This document shows, one piece after another, positions 38,713 to 49,412 of a DNA stretch of 64,000 nt. Source of the DNA: Buddleja alternifolia (Eukaryota; Streptophyta; Magnoliopsida; Lamiales; Scrophulariaceae); assembly GCA_019426215.1 (NCBI GenBank), contig CM033402.1:4030001-4094000 (forward strand), in the 5' to 3' direction. Under the pieces are notes generated by a model. The model searched no databases and had not been told where the DNA came from. It saw nothing but the letters and a program-made list of their open reading frames with translations. How positions within the stretch are numbered: position 1 is the first letter of the stretch; each line of letters opens with the position of its first letter. Made by a program: the position numbers and the translations under genes.

Positions 38713-39427
38713 ACTGATGAACTACTGCGTAAATATGAAGCAGTGAAAGAATTTTCTGACCAATATTTGCCTGCACGAGACATACTATACAAGATCTTAT
38801 TACTCAATTCCAAATAGTGTCATGATTCTTCACTATTCAGTGCTCTTGATGATCCTATAGCGCATTAATAGTTGATTTTAATTTAAGAACTTGTTTTTTC
38901 CCCCCATTTCCATATTCAAGTATAAATTGGCTGGAGCTCACTATACTGCATTAATTAAGTATCTCACTTCCAGCCTTTAAATTCTCATTATGGTGTATCA
39001 CACAAGATCCTCTATTGCAAAATAGTATTACATTTCCTATTACATTTATTCTATACATGACAAGTGTATAAATCTTTTCCTTAAATATATAAGTGATCAT
39101 TTGAATTTTTGTTGCATGGATAAAATGATGTATATCACCAATTAGTTCACCTTCCTTAATTTATTTGCAATAATTGAGTTATTTAATTCAATTAAATGAA
39201 TTAATTGCAATAATATTTTTATTAAAATTTTAAAAAAAAAGAGGAAAATAATGATCGATCGATAGTGGTACGCATCATACATAAAACATTGTGATTAGTA
39301 TATCTAATTACCCGAGTCATCAAATTAATTAATAAGTGGCATAATTAATACGCGGATTAAAAGTCTTTTGTTGGATTAAATTCGACCAAACTCAATTGGT
39401 CATATGCTAAATGCAAAAATAATACGT
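38713..39427. other. AT-rich intergenic, no gene seen
   Basis: Contains a fragment of the dispersed ctattgcaaaat fold-back family near 39010-39095. Confidence 0.45.
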
Positions 39428-40027
39428 TGTTGATCTAGGTCGATTTTGGGGGGATCGATCTGACTCAGTCTGGGCTACTTCGCATGACACATGAATGTGG
39501 TGACGGGATGTTGGAATTGCACTTGGACACTAGACCAAGCTGCCTACGTACCTCCTTGGAGGATCAAGTCTAACGTAGTTCAAATGTTTTGATTTTATTG
39601 ATGGGTTTAGGGTCGTATATTGTGAAGACTCTTAGGGTCGTATGATGTGTACAGCCTTAGGGTCGTATGATGTGTACAGCCTTAGGGTCGTATGATGTGT
39701 AGAAGCAATGTAGCCCTCATTTGTATTTTGGGATTGTACTTCGAGTCTATAGTTAAGGTATCATTGGATATGAGGTTAGCTCAGGAGATTTGAGAATGGA
39801 GATTGGAGCCCTCAATATGTGTTGAGAGGATGTATTTATAGATGCAAGTGTTGTACGGATCTGACATCGATAAGTGGGTCGCACCGATGATGCCACATGG
39901 TGCCTATGAACAGTCAGGATCTTGACTCGTATCTAGTGAACGACCCGATCCGGATCACTTAAAAACACGCGGATCTTCCATTATGAGCCGGTTTCTGGGT
40001 TTGTGTTGGGTCTCACATGCTATAACA
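39428..40027 (-). mobile_element. candidate solo LTR (minus orientation)
   Basis: On the minus strand it begins TGTTATAGCATGTGAGACCC and ends CTAGATCAACA. It has a TATA box ctataaatacatcc near 39835 and, downstream, gaactacgtta ... ggtacgtaggcagc, a motif I know from plant LTRs. The 5-bp flanks do not match, so the target duplication has decayed or the ends are slightly off. A 25-bp tandem repeat lies inside. Confidence 0.5.
39606..39706. repeat. 25-bp tandem repeat, four units
   Basis: Four head-to-tail units beginning ttagggtcgtat. The central two are identical, while the first (atattgtgaagact) and last (gatgtgtagaagc) differ at their ends. Confidence 0.85.
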
Positions 40028-40286
40028 TTTCATTCTTGGGCTAAATACCATATTTTGTATATTAGTTGTCATTAATTTTCTTATATTTAAGTGAACATGA
40101 ATTATATAGCAAGTGTAATTTTTTTTTCTATTTAATTTGGTTTTTAAGACAAATCAAACCTCATATCACTAAATTTTGCTCGTAGGAAAACTATTTCCTA
40201 ATGTCTTATGTGCAAAACCGAACTCTTATCATTGCAACAACCTGTAAAAACAATCCACTATCGCATGCATAGAAAGATTCGAAACT

Positions 40287-41177
40287 GTTTTGTGGTTCCC
40301 ATACGGAATCAGCCCTCCACGCTCTCAGAGACTGTGACTGGGCAGCTCAAATATGGCATCAACTCGTGGCACCCTGTCACCGAGCCCGTTTCTTCTCTCA
40401 GGATCTTGCGACGTGGATTGACTGGAACATCACTTCTTCGGCGAGCAGGTACGCTTGGGGGGGGAGTGGTCTATAATTTTTACTGAAACGTTGAATATTT
40501 TATGGCAGGAACGAAATAAATCATCACACAATAACGAAGATTCCCGCCATTTGATTACGATGGACTTTATCCGATGTAGAGTGGAAGAGACGAAACATCT
40601 CGTGGGAGACGACCCTGAGGCACTTGTGGAAGCTATTCAAGTGGGTTGGACTCGCCCGGAATTGGGTTGGTTTAAGCTTAATGTTGACGCATCCATACAA
40701 AAAGATCACATGCATCAACATGCTCTTGTTGCTATTGGAGGCGTAGTTAGGGATATGCATGGAAGATGGCATGGAGGATTTGCTGGTACTGTACCCGATT
40801 CTTCTATTTTAGCCGCTGAATTGAAGAGTATTCTCCAGGGTCTCACATTTGCATGGGATATCGGTATTCGGAAAGTTGAAGTCGAGAGCGATTGTTGGGA
40901 GGCGGTTGACAATATTACTACGGGGAGTCAATCGCATCGATATTTCGAGATAATATCTAAGATTCGCGATTTAATTGCTCTACCTTGGCAAGTGAGCATA
41001 TCTCATATTTGGAGAGAAGCAAATAAAGCGGCGGATACAATGGCACATGTGGGTCACAGTCATACGCTCATGCGGTTCAGGAACGCGCCTCAATATCTTC
41101 ATCACATTTTGGAGCAAGATAGAACAGGCATAACTTGGACTAGATATGTAACCTTAAACTCGGGCTTGTCGAGTTAA
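40287..41177 (+). pseudogene. LINE ORF2 C-terminus with RNase H domain (RVT_3)
   Basis: Open without a stop from the target duplication to TAA. The upstream part reads ESALHALRDCDWAAQIWHQL and then LNILWQERNKSSHN, the linker between reverse transcriptase and RNase H in plant LINEs. The RNase H fold follows: LNVDAS (first Asp), GGVVRD, LAAELKS (Glu), VESDCWEAV (second Asp) and REANKAADTMAH. All acidic residues expected of the plant RVT_3 domain are present. The reverse-transcriptase and endonuclease parts are missing through 5' truncation, so it is a gene fragment. The in-frame ATG at 40455 is internal. The G-run at 40458-40464 does not shift this frame. Confidence 0.85.
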
Positions 41178-41218
41178 GGCTTAGGGTACTCCCTTCGTTT
41201 TGGAAAAAAAAAAAAAAA
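40287..41218 (+). mobile_element. 5'-truncated non-LTR (LINE) retrotransposon
   Basis: A 932-bp insertion ending in a 15-nt A tract. A perfect 13-bp target duplication aagattcgaaact occurs at 40274-40286 and again at 41217-41229, directly after the A tract. The body is the last ~300 codons of a plant LINE ORF2. The 5' truncation and poly-A tail are hallmarks of target-primed reverse transcription. The open reading frame and the perfect duplication argue for a fairly young insertion. Confidence 0.9.
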
Positions 41219-41229
41219 GATTCGAAACT

Positions 41230-42070
41230 AAATTTTAGTCCAAACCCTAAAAATAATTCTAATCGATGAAGTGTTTTTGACTTTTTTTTTTTAAGTCTTA
41301 TCAATGTTTCCTCATTTGTTAGCTAGGGCAAAAAAACAGCTGCTTATAAAAGCATCTCTTTATTGAAATGTGCTATTTGAAATAGATCAGAGATAGGCGA
41401 ACCGAGCCAAAGTGTTAGTATAATGTACTGTTTACAAGTCAAAATACAATCTACCTCGCTAAGGGACAGTCGGATAACCGAATTAAGGAAAATTCTATGC
41501 TAGACCAATTGTGTTAGTATTATAAATGGTGAATAGGGGTTTTAAAGAAATTTAAGGTGGTATTTTAAGGTTTTAAGAGTTAAGCGAGGTTGTTCTGAGC
41601 CATACATGTGAGACCATTTGAAAGAGCCACATGTGTGATCATGATTTGAAGAAATATTCAATCGGATTAAGCGATCTGCGCCCGAAGCCACTTCAAAGTC
41701 GAACATCCATGTGGTTGGATGGATCGAATCTGGTCCGATCCGATTGAGTACGTACTAATCCATTCAAACTTATTTATTCCAAAAGCGAATTCTAGTTTAT
41801 CCTTACTCTTTACGTACTCATAGAAGATGTTTTCACAAACGTGATTTGGTCCAACAAATTACATAAAATGTGTTATGTATCAATTACTCATTTTTCTAAG
41901 AGTGTACATCAATCACACATAGATATTATAGTTTTATTTTTCGTATAATAGCCTTTGGTTGGATTAAAATCTGGACCTAATCAACTCATCAATCACATAC
42001 ATATTTAGGGGGAAGTACACAAAGTTTGTCTTTTTATTTTGTAGGATGCTAATAAAGTTAAGAATATAAG

Positions 42071-42101
<31 letters not shown>
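41230..42101. other. intergenic, no gene seen
   Basis: Mixed-composition sequence ending in a TA microsatellite (42071-42099). Confidence 0.45.
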
Positions 42102-42102
<1 letters not shown>

Positions 42103-42283
42103 TGGTTGCCTACCACAGTATCCCGAGCATTGCCGGACTAATCTGTTGGTCGACCCGGATCGCACATCTGGCCTGGTGGGTGAGTCTCCCAACGGGGTAA
42201 CTACGTACACAAGAAATCGAAACCGACACCTTGTTTAAGCGGAACCGAACTGCTTACCACTCGAACCAACCTCGTTGGTCGAA
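42102..42283 (-). mobile_element. tRNA-derived SINE, family 2
   Basis: On the minus strand: A box-like TTGGTTCGAGTGGTAAGC, B box-like GGTTTCGATTT, then a GC-rich body ending gtggtaggcaaccaaaa. TA microsatellites lie on both sides, so the target duplication cannot be read. The higher GC than its surroundings supports an insertion. Confidence 0.7.
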
Positions 42284-42288
42284 TATAT

Positions 42289-42344
<56 letters not shown>

Positions 42345-43180
42345 TGGTTAGGAACATTTCACATTACATTAAATGCCATATTCAACATTTTGCGAATAGT
42401 TGGAAGACAGCCTTAAACTAATCAAACAAAGATAATGGGGATTAACGCCAAAGTTGTAGCTATTCTTCTTTTAGATTTTCTGAGTATATATGCACATTCT
42501 CAAAGCATGTCAGGGCGACATTGAATGCATATTTCTTTTCTTGTTGGTCTTATCAATTTAAGACAAAACAATGGAAATGGGTGATATTGCCGATTGACAT
42601 GTTGTATAATCTACTCTTAAGTTTGGTTAATTCTTAAAAGTTAATTCTCATATTTAGAGTATCGAGATAATTGTATATATTATTTATGTTAAAGAACTTG
42701 CATAGGTTAATTATGCATAAGGAATTGTGATTATTTTAAAATTTGAAAGTGTCCAACACATCAAAAATTTAAAGGATCTCTGAACTTGAAATACCCGTTA
42801 AGCTCTCCAAGTAAATTTGAAGGAAACTACATGCATCTCTGATGTGCCATGATAATAACTGAGAATAATTTGATAAATGGCAACAAAATAAATTTGGGGA
42901 TATTATGGAATTAATTTATTATAACACATTATCAATATTTGCTAACTGGGCTGACTAAAAGGCCTTCAGCTCACATCCTTTCATAAACACTAAATATGCA
43001 TTGATTAGTGGTAATCATTCATTATTTAATCTGTACACCAAAAACTTTAATTAATATTTTGAGAATTCTCTTTAATTTGTCGTGAGTCAAATTGGATTCT
43101 AGATTTTCGTGCATATCACGCGACTCACTTTTTTCGATGTTCCCAATTTTGACATCGATACTACATATTTGATCTCACAT

Positions 43181-43218
<38 letters not shown>

Positions 43219-43854
43219 ATAACCAAGGAAATATAAAATGACATGTATTGATATATAGTGATCATTTGATTGTTCAAGAATGCACGAGGATGTGGTATAA
43301 TATTCTCTTAACATTGTTTAGAGAGAAATATGTTTGATGTTCCGACTATTTTGACCTCTGTTTCTCCAAAATTTGTCCCGAGATATACAAACATTACTGT
43401 TTACATGCCATGTCTCACTCCTTGACACACATTTCTAAATTTCCAATTCTACATTATTATAATAATCTTTTTCCTTTTTCACTTTGTAGCCACTTTTAAG
43501 TTTTAACTTGGTTCTTTATTTTACGTATATGTATGGTAACCTTGTTTGAGGGGGAAAAAGTACTTTGAGCTTTTTGGGAATTTAAAGGAGCGTTTTCAAA
43601 CACTATATAAATTTATTATTTTTGGGTTTTTGACTAAAAATAAGCTGTTAGGGGGCGTTAGCAACATTGCTTCGGTTGTTTATGTTTTTGAATTTAAATC
43701 TTAATTAAAGTGATCGTGAAATGCGTATTACGGTATTTGTGTGAATTTGATGTGATATGTTGGTATGTTTGTTTATGTTTTTAGAATATAGTTAGAATTT
43801 ATAAAGTGTGTCAAATCAATAATGATATTTGATAATATATGATGGGCTAAATAA
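42284..43854. other. AT-rich intergenic, no gene seen
   Basis: TA microsatellites at about 42284-42342 and 43183-43213, otherwise no coding signal. Confidence 0.5.
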
Positions 43855-44626
43855 CATTATAACAAAAAGAAATGTTAGTGACAAAATTAAAAGTGATAAT
43901 GTTGAAGTTGTCACTAGATATATATAATGAGTGATAATATTTATTTTTTTTGGAAATCCCAGGGTAAATCTCCGTCGGTCACCCAACAGAGCAAACATGT
44001 CCATACGCAATAGCCCGCAAACCACGTATGGAGGTAAACCGCCCTAGGTAACCCATAGGCGACGGACTCAATAAGCGCAGGGGCCCCCAAGGCAGGACAG
44101 AGGAGTAAACTCCTCAGACCAAGCATCACCTGGGTTTTGAAACCACCCCCCAGGGCAGGATAGGGGAGAAAACTCCTCTTACCAAGCATCACCTGGAGTT
44201 TGAACTTGGGTGGATTCTCACGGCCAAAGGCCTTGTGATCGCTAGGCCACATCCCCTTGCTTAGTGATAATAATTTTTGTTTTTGACACAAAAAGAATTT
44301 TTAGTAACAAAAGTTTCTTTGAAATTGTCACTATAGACAATTATTGACACATGTGTAGTGACAAAACAAATAGAGTGACAACTATAATTGTTGTCTCTAA
44401 GTTATCACTAAAGGTGTGTCACTAATTAATTGTCAATAGTGACAACAAATTTCTTATCACTAAGTATTAAGAGTGACAACTTCTATACAAATCTTGTCAC
44501 TATTAAAAATGTAAAACATATTCTTGAGACAAAACAAAAACTCGTGTCACTAAAAATTTACAAATAATGACAACTTTTATATTGTCACTTGTTATTTTGT
44601 CATTAATGTATTATTTTTCAAAAGTG
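43855..44626. mobile_element. non-autonomous CACTA element, older copy with nested SINE
   Basis: The ends are decayed (cattataacaaaaag and ttttcaaaagtg) but flanked by a 3-bp duplication TAA (43852-43854 and 44627-44629), as in CACTA elements. The interior is packed with agtgacaa and ttgtcact words in both orientations, the subterminal repeats bound by CACTA transposases, and matches the fresher copy at 58896-59318. A SINE sits at 43941-44262. Confidence 0.7.
43941..44262 (-). mobile_element. tRNA-derived SINE, family 3, inside the CACTA element
   Basis: Minus strand: A box GTGGCCTAGCGATC, B box AAGTTCAAACTCC, then a ~250-bp GC-rich body ending in an A-rich tail. Target duplication agtgataata (43930-43939 and 44263-44272), which is itself CACTA subterminal sequence. 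The 116-codon ORF across it is not a gene. Confidence 0.85.
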
Positions 44627-44655
44627 TAATCGTAAAGTATGAAAGAGGAATATAA

Positions 44656-45291
44656 GGCCCCAATTAGACTAAACCTCATTTTCTATTTTCCAATTTTTCA
44701 TAGATTTTTTTTCATAAAAATGCACTTGTTTGGAATCTCTTTAACATGTTCCAAAGAAATGATACAGTAAATATTGAAAAATTTAAAATTTCATTGAAAA
44801 ATAGATTTAATTGCATTTCTCTCAAATTTTCTAAAAAAAATTAATTTTTTTACTATTTATGATTTGACAGTTTACCCAATAATTAAAAAAATTTTATCCA
44901 CTAATATATTGACATATATATGCAACTAAATAATTACATATTTTGATTCGAAATGTTATAGCGAAATAATACCCACTTGATTCGAAATGTCGCAAGATAC
45001 GAAATAATATCCACTTTATATATTTTTTGATGCCTTAATATATCAAAAAGTTTAACTAAGATATATCTAAAAATTTTTATAAATAAAAAATTCAACCATA
45101 ACATTTCTCACAAAAAATAATTTTCTTACAAGAAAAAAGCATATCACATCATAACTAATCATTACAATTTTTTCTATAAAAAAACTCATTCACACTTTCA
45201 CTATCACATCTCTACTCCCCTCAAAATAAAATTTCTTACTTTTTTAAGAAAAATGAAAAATGAAAAATATCATCTCATTCAATCAGGGTCT
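44656..45291. mobile_element. MITE, family B copy 1
   Basis: Ends ggccccaattagactaaacc and tctcattcaatcagggtc are imperfect inverted repeats. Shares attttgattcgaaatg, caataattaaaa and a ctttttt...aaaatgaaaaatg end with copy 2 at 51972-52438. No ORF. Confidence 0.65.
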
Positions 45292-46513
45292 AAAAGTATT
45301 GTAAAGTAAATTGAACTAGACCTCGAATAGAATTGCCCCTATTTGAGGGTGCTTATACATAAAAGTTTCTAACAATCTTTTCTTTATTTCAAAATTTATT
45401 ATGACATATAATATATTTAACATCATTAGTTCACCAAAAAATTAATTTTATTCATCATTAACATCATCTCACATCTTCTCTCCCGTGACAAGTTAACCAT
45501 TTTATGTTGAATGACTAATTGATTATTTAGTCGTGGCTATATAGTAATTCAATAATTAATTACTAAATTAACAATTAATGCTGTATAAATTTCTATTTTT
45601 GTTAATTAATTTTTAATTAACAAATTTTTAATTGAATAACTGATATTTAAATAATTTCATATTAATTTTTTTTATTACCGGGTGTGTACAACATCATCCT
45701 CACAATAATAACAATGAAAATATTTTTTGCATTAATCAACTTACTCAGTCACTCTCACTACTAATAATTCGTGGTATGAGGATATTTGTCTTTTACCAAA
45801 TAATAACCACCACGAATAAATTTCTTATTCTAAGCACTTTCATCTTACTTTAATTTTTACAATTTATTAAAAGTATCTGCAAACACTTCCAACTCTTCTT
45901 TTTTGCAACTTTTTCTAGAATATCTAAAGTTAAAACACTTCTCGAAAGCATTAGCGTTTGCAAATTAACACTAATATAATTGAGTTGTTTCTTCTTGAAC
46001 CGAAAACTGAGTCCTACTGTTTAATTAAATATTTTGATTTAGATTTTGCATACATATTTCTATATTCTTTATTTTACTTTTATACTCTTTTAGCAGCAAA
46101 AAATAAAATAAAAGCAAATAAAACATGCATAAATGCTTTTATTATAAATTTTTACATTAATTCATTTTACTTTTACTCTTTCTAAAAAGAATTTTGGTTA
46201 CCGGACATAAATTTTAATAAAAGGGGTTCAAACATAACCAAACGCCAATGACGTATTGGCCTAGTGATAAACTTAAGGTTCCATGACTTAAAACCCACAA
46301 GCTGTGTGGGTTGTTTATCTATTTATATAGTAGTTTATTATTCCTAGTTTGCAGATTGATGATAATTGATTTGATATTCGATGTAACAATGTAACTGTCT
46401 GATTAAAGAAAAAAAATTATTCAAAACCTTTTAGCCTGGTATTTTTGTGTATTGAAATTTCAACTCGGTTAGATTTCCTAATAAGTATCATTATTATTTA
46501 TTATTTTTTTGGT
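45292..46513. other. AT-rich intergenic, no gene seen
   Basis: Around 46240-46275 a cctagtgataaac A box-like word occurs without a matching B box. No gene was recognised. Confidence 0.4.
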
Positions 46514-46790
46514 TGAGGAAATATAAGTATCATTAATTAAACATTGTTAGTTGTGTTCTTGCATATAAGAGGTCTGGGTTCAATTCCAGAATGTCATTAG
46601 TTTTTTTTTTTTTTTTTAGGAAATATAAGTATCATTAATTAAACATTCAATTAGTTGTGTTCTTGCATATAAGAGGTTCTGGATTCAATTCTAGAATATT
46701 TTATAGGATCTGTGTGTCTCATGATTAAAAATTATATGCCCGAGTTTGTCGGGTAAGAATATCTCCCTTCGATAATTAATTAGTTGTGTT
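46514..46790 (+). repeat. tandemly duplicated SINE remnant (family 1-like)
   Basis: The unit ggaaatataagtatcattaa ... cttgcatataagaggt, with B box-like ggttcaattcc, occurs twice ~106 bp apart. The second copy runs on into tttataggatctgtgtg ... tttgtcgggtaagaatat, the body also present at 60400-60466 and in reverse at 26853-27043. Confidence 0.65.
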
Positions 46791-48027
46791 CTTAACTTCT
46801 TTTTATTTATTTCGAGGACCTTTAACATTTGGGCCTGTTCCAAGATAAGTTCCATAAATCAGCAAATATAGCCCATTAAATTAGAAGCCCGTTTTATGTA
46901 ATGGGCCTTTTATTTAAAGAGATTAAAAGTACAATAACTTCCAAGTGAGGCCCATGTGAGAACACCATTTTTTCTTGTGTATATTGAATTTTCCTCTACA
47001 AAAAGAAAACAAATTGCGAGACTGATATGAAACAAATTTTCAGACAAGAGTGATACATACAAAATAATTGGATTATGAGATGCATTTCTAATACCAAATA
47101 ATTGACTATATTTGTGGGTTATCCGTGTATCTATATATCAACGTTATTTTATAGCCCAATCTTGTTGTTTTAATTAACAAGATCTTTCGCCACAACTTTT
47201 GTCAAAAATCCCTAATATGTGACATTTGCATCAAGAATTCGTCGCTCTAAGTTCCTAGCAACATAGAATTGATTAGGTTTTTGACTAACATTTTACCTCT
47301 ACGCTTAAGTTAACAAATGCTTGTCACCCTAAAGAATATATGTAATTGAGTATAGTAGACTTACCCCAACCTCTAATGATAAGGGTATTTATACACCTTA
47401 CACTTTCTAATATCATATAAATACAACCCATCAAACTCACCAACCAGCCTAAATAAATTGATCCCAACTTGGGTTGGTCTTAATCTCTATATAAAACTTT
47501 CATATCTCTTCTTCGCTTGACCCAATAAACTCATCACGAGACACTTAATTGTGATCGTTATTGGCTGAAGATTCAACTCAATTCAATATGTAAATCCATA
47601 TACATTTGCTCACACATCACGTAGTCGCCTACCTAAATATTCGGATAGGCCCAATATAATTCCCACATAAATCACACATTAAATATCCAAATCCTTTTTG
47701 CTATCCAAATTGGGTTGTAATAATATCGAAGCAATGATTCATGGCGGTGTATATGGAAAATACTTTGTTGGGAGAGACAAAACCCTTTTTTGTGATTTCT
47801 ACGCCTCGAAGGGAAATAATTTCCGACGTCCGATTGGAGGAATTCCTGGTATATACCCGGAAAAAAAATCGAAGCAAAAATTGCATTTACTATATATACA
47901 CACATAGATTTATATATATATATATATATTGAATTAAAACTTCACTATTCACATGCCTTGGAATAAGCAACACATTACACAACATGGGCCTGGCCTTGTA
48001 AAATATCTTAGGAAATAGGTCAGCCAC
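46791..48027. other. upstream region of the first carrier gene
   Basis: Between 47690 and 47900 several ORFs of 60-77 codons overlap on both strands. None resembles a known family and I do not call them. Confidence 0.45.
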
Positions 48028-48036
48028 TATATAAAT
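48028..48036 (+). promoter_or_regulatory. TATA box of ADP/ATP carrier gene 1
   Basis: TATATAAAT. The same word sits at the equivalent place (53328-53336) upstream of the tandem copy, and the downstream leaders align (cctctttctcatttctg...), supporting a shared core promoter. Confidence 0.65.
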
Positions 48037-48059
48037 CACATTTAACCCTCTCCCATAGG

Positions 48060-49392
48060 CCCTCTTTCTCATTTCTGGCGCGGCGCTACTTCTAATCTCC
48101 TCCTTCCGAACTCCGAGGCGAAGCGAGAGAGCAGGTATAATTCCGCTCCGATTATTCTTTCGATTTCGTCTCTATATATATATATATATCTGTATATGTA
48201 CATTTTTTTTATTTCATTTTCTGAGGATCTAGGTTAAGATTTTGATTGCGTTTGTTTTTTATCATTCGATCGTGATTTTGATTCTTTAGATCTGTAGGTT
48301 TAATACATAGTAAGCTCGAAATTTCTGCTCAATTGGGAGAATAAGGTCTGTACGTGTTCAGATCTGCTTTTCTAGATCTAATGCATTTTGTTGATTGGTA
48401 AAGTATGTAGATCTGATATATACATACGCATACGAGACGTTGTAGATACAGGGAAATGAATCTATTTTGTATAATGGTTATTTCTTGTTGAACATACTTT
48501 TTTGTTTTGTTTTATTTTCTTGTTGGAATTGTTGTTATTATTATTATTTTTACTTGGATCGGAGTTATTATCTTATGCCTACATATCCTTGCATGTAAAT
48601 TCTCATGTTTTGTATTTATTGACATTATATTGTTATGTATTTTGTGTTTTTTGTTTCCCCTCTAGTTATATTTTGCTATTCTCTTTATTTTTTGAACGCC
48701 TTTCCTTTTCAAACTTAATAGTCAACGTTTAGATCTTTCTTTTGATATGATTTCTCTGTCGTCATTGAAACTATTGAAATATAGCTAGTAAAATTAAAGG
48801 TAACTTGCAAAAGCCTTTTAGTTATGTTTGTATATGGTTTTCATCATTTTTGAAAGTCAGCTGTCATGGATGTATGTATTCAGTGGGTTCTCAAATGGTC
48901 CTCGATGGAGGCCCAATAGTAAGATTTGTGTCAGTCGGTAAAAGCGGGCTTATTCATTCATAATTGCTTGATTAGGTGGTCAATTCTGCTTGGGTTTAGA
49001 TTTGATTAAAATTCTACTAAAGTTGGCATTTGAAAGAGAAAATCACCTTGCGGTGGTGTAAACTACACGTGACCTGATATGGGCATGACTTAGTGACTGC
49101 ATTATTCTAGTAAAGAAACTGGGATTTATACATATTTTCTATGTAACTATTGCAAATACTTAACCTTAGCGAAGGCTTTTCGAACACATTCTATTTTTCC
49201 AAGAAATAGATTGGTATTGTATGTGTTGAATTGTTCTATAAACTCTTTTGCTGGATTCTATTTTTCCATAGAAATAGATTCACTGTATCTCCAAGTGACT
49301 AAAGTGTCCTTCTCAATGGCATGTCTTACAGAACTTTGTACATAATCTATTCTTAAAATGTTGGATTGACAACCAACTTTATGTACCCTCAG
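48060..49392 (+). other. AAC: 5'UTR exon and 5'UTR intron of carrier gene 1
   Basis: The leader exon ends gagagagcag|gtataa at 48134. The intron runs 48135-49392 (1,258 bp, T-rich, acceptor accctcAG), after which 20 nt of leader precede the ATG. Carrier gene 2 has the same layout with a 1,565-bp intron. Long 5'UTR introns often raise expression of plant housekeeping genes; whether this one does is inference. Confidence 0.75.
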
Positions 49393-49412
49393 GAGTTTTA
49401 TCTGAAGCTGCA

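Noticed and set aside
39606..39706. Telomere-like TTAGGG words
   Set aside because: They recur only once per 25-bp unit within a longer repeat and are not plant telomere repeats (TTTAGGG arrays).
43941..44291. 116-codon minus-strand ORF
   Set aside because: Lies within the GC-rich SINE body.
47672..47932. Cluster of overlapping 60-77-codon ORFs on both strands
   Set aside because: No recognised domain and mutually overlapping frames; probably chance in a less AT-rich patch.
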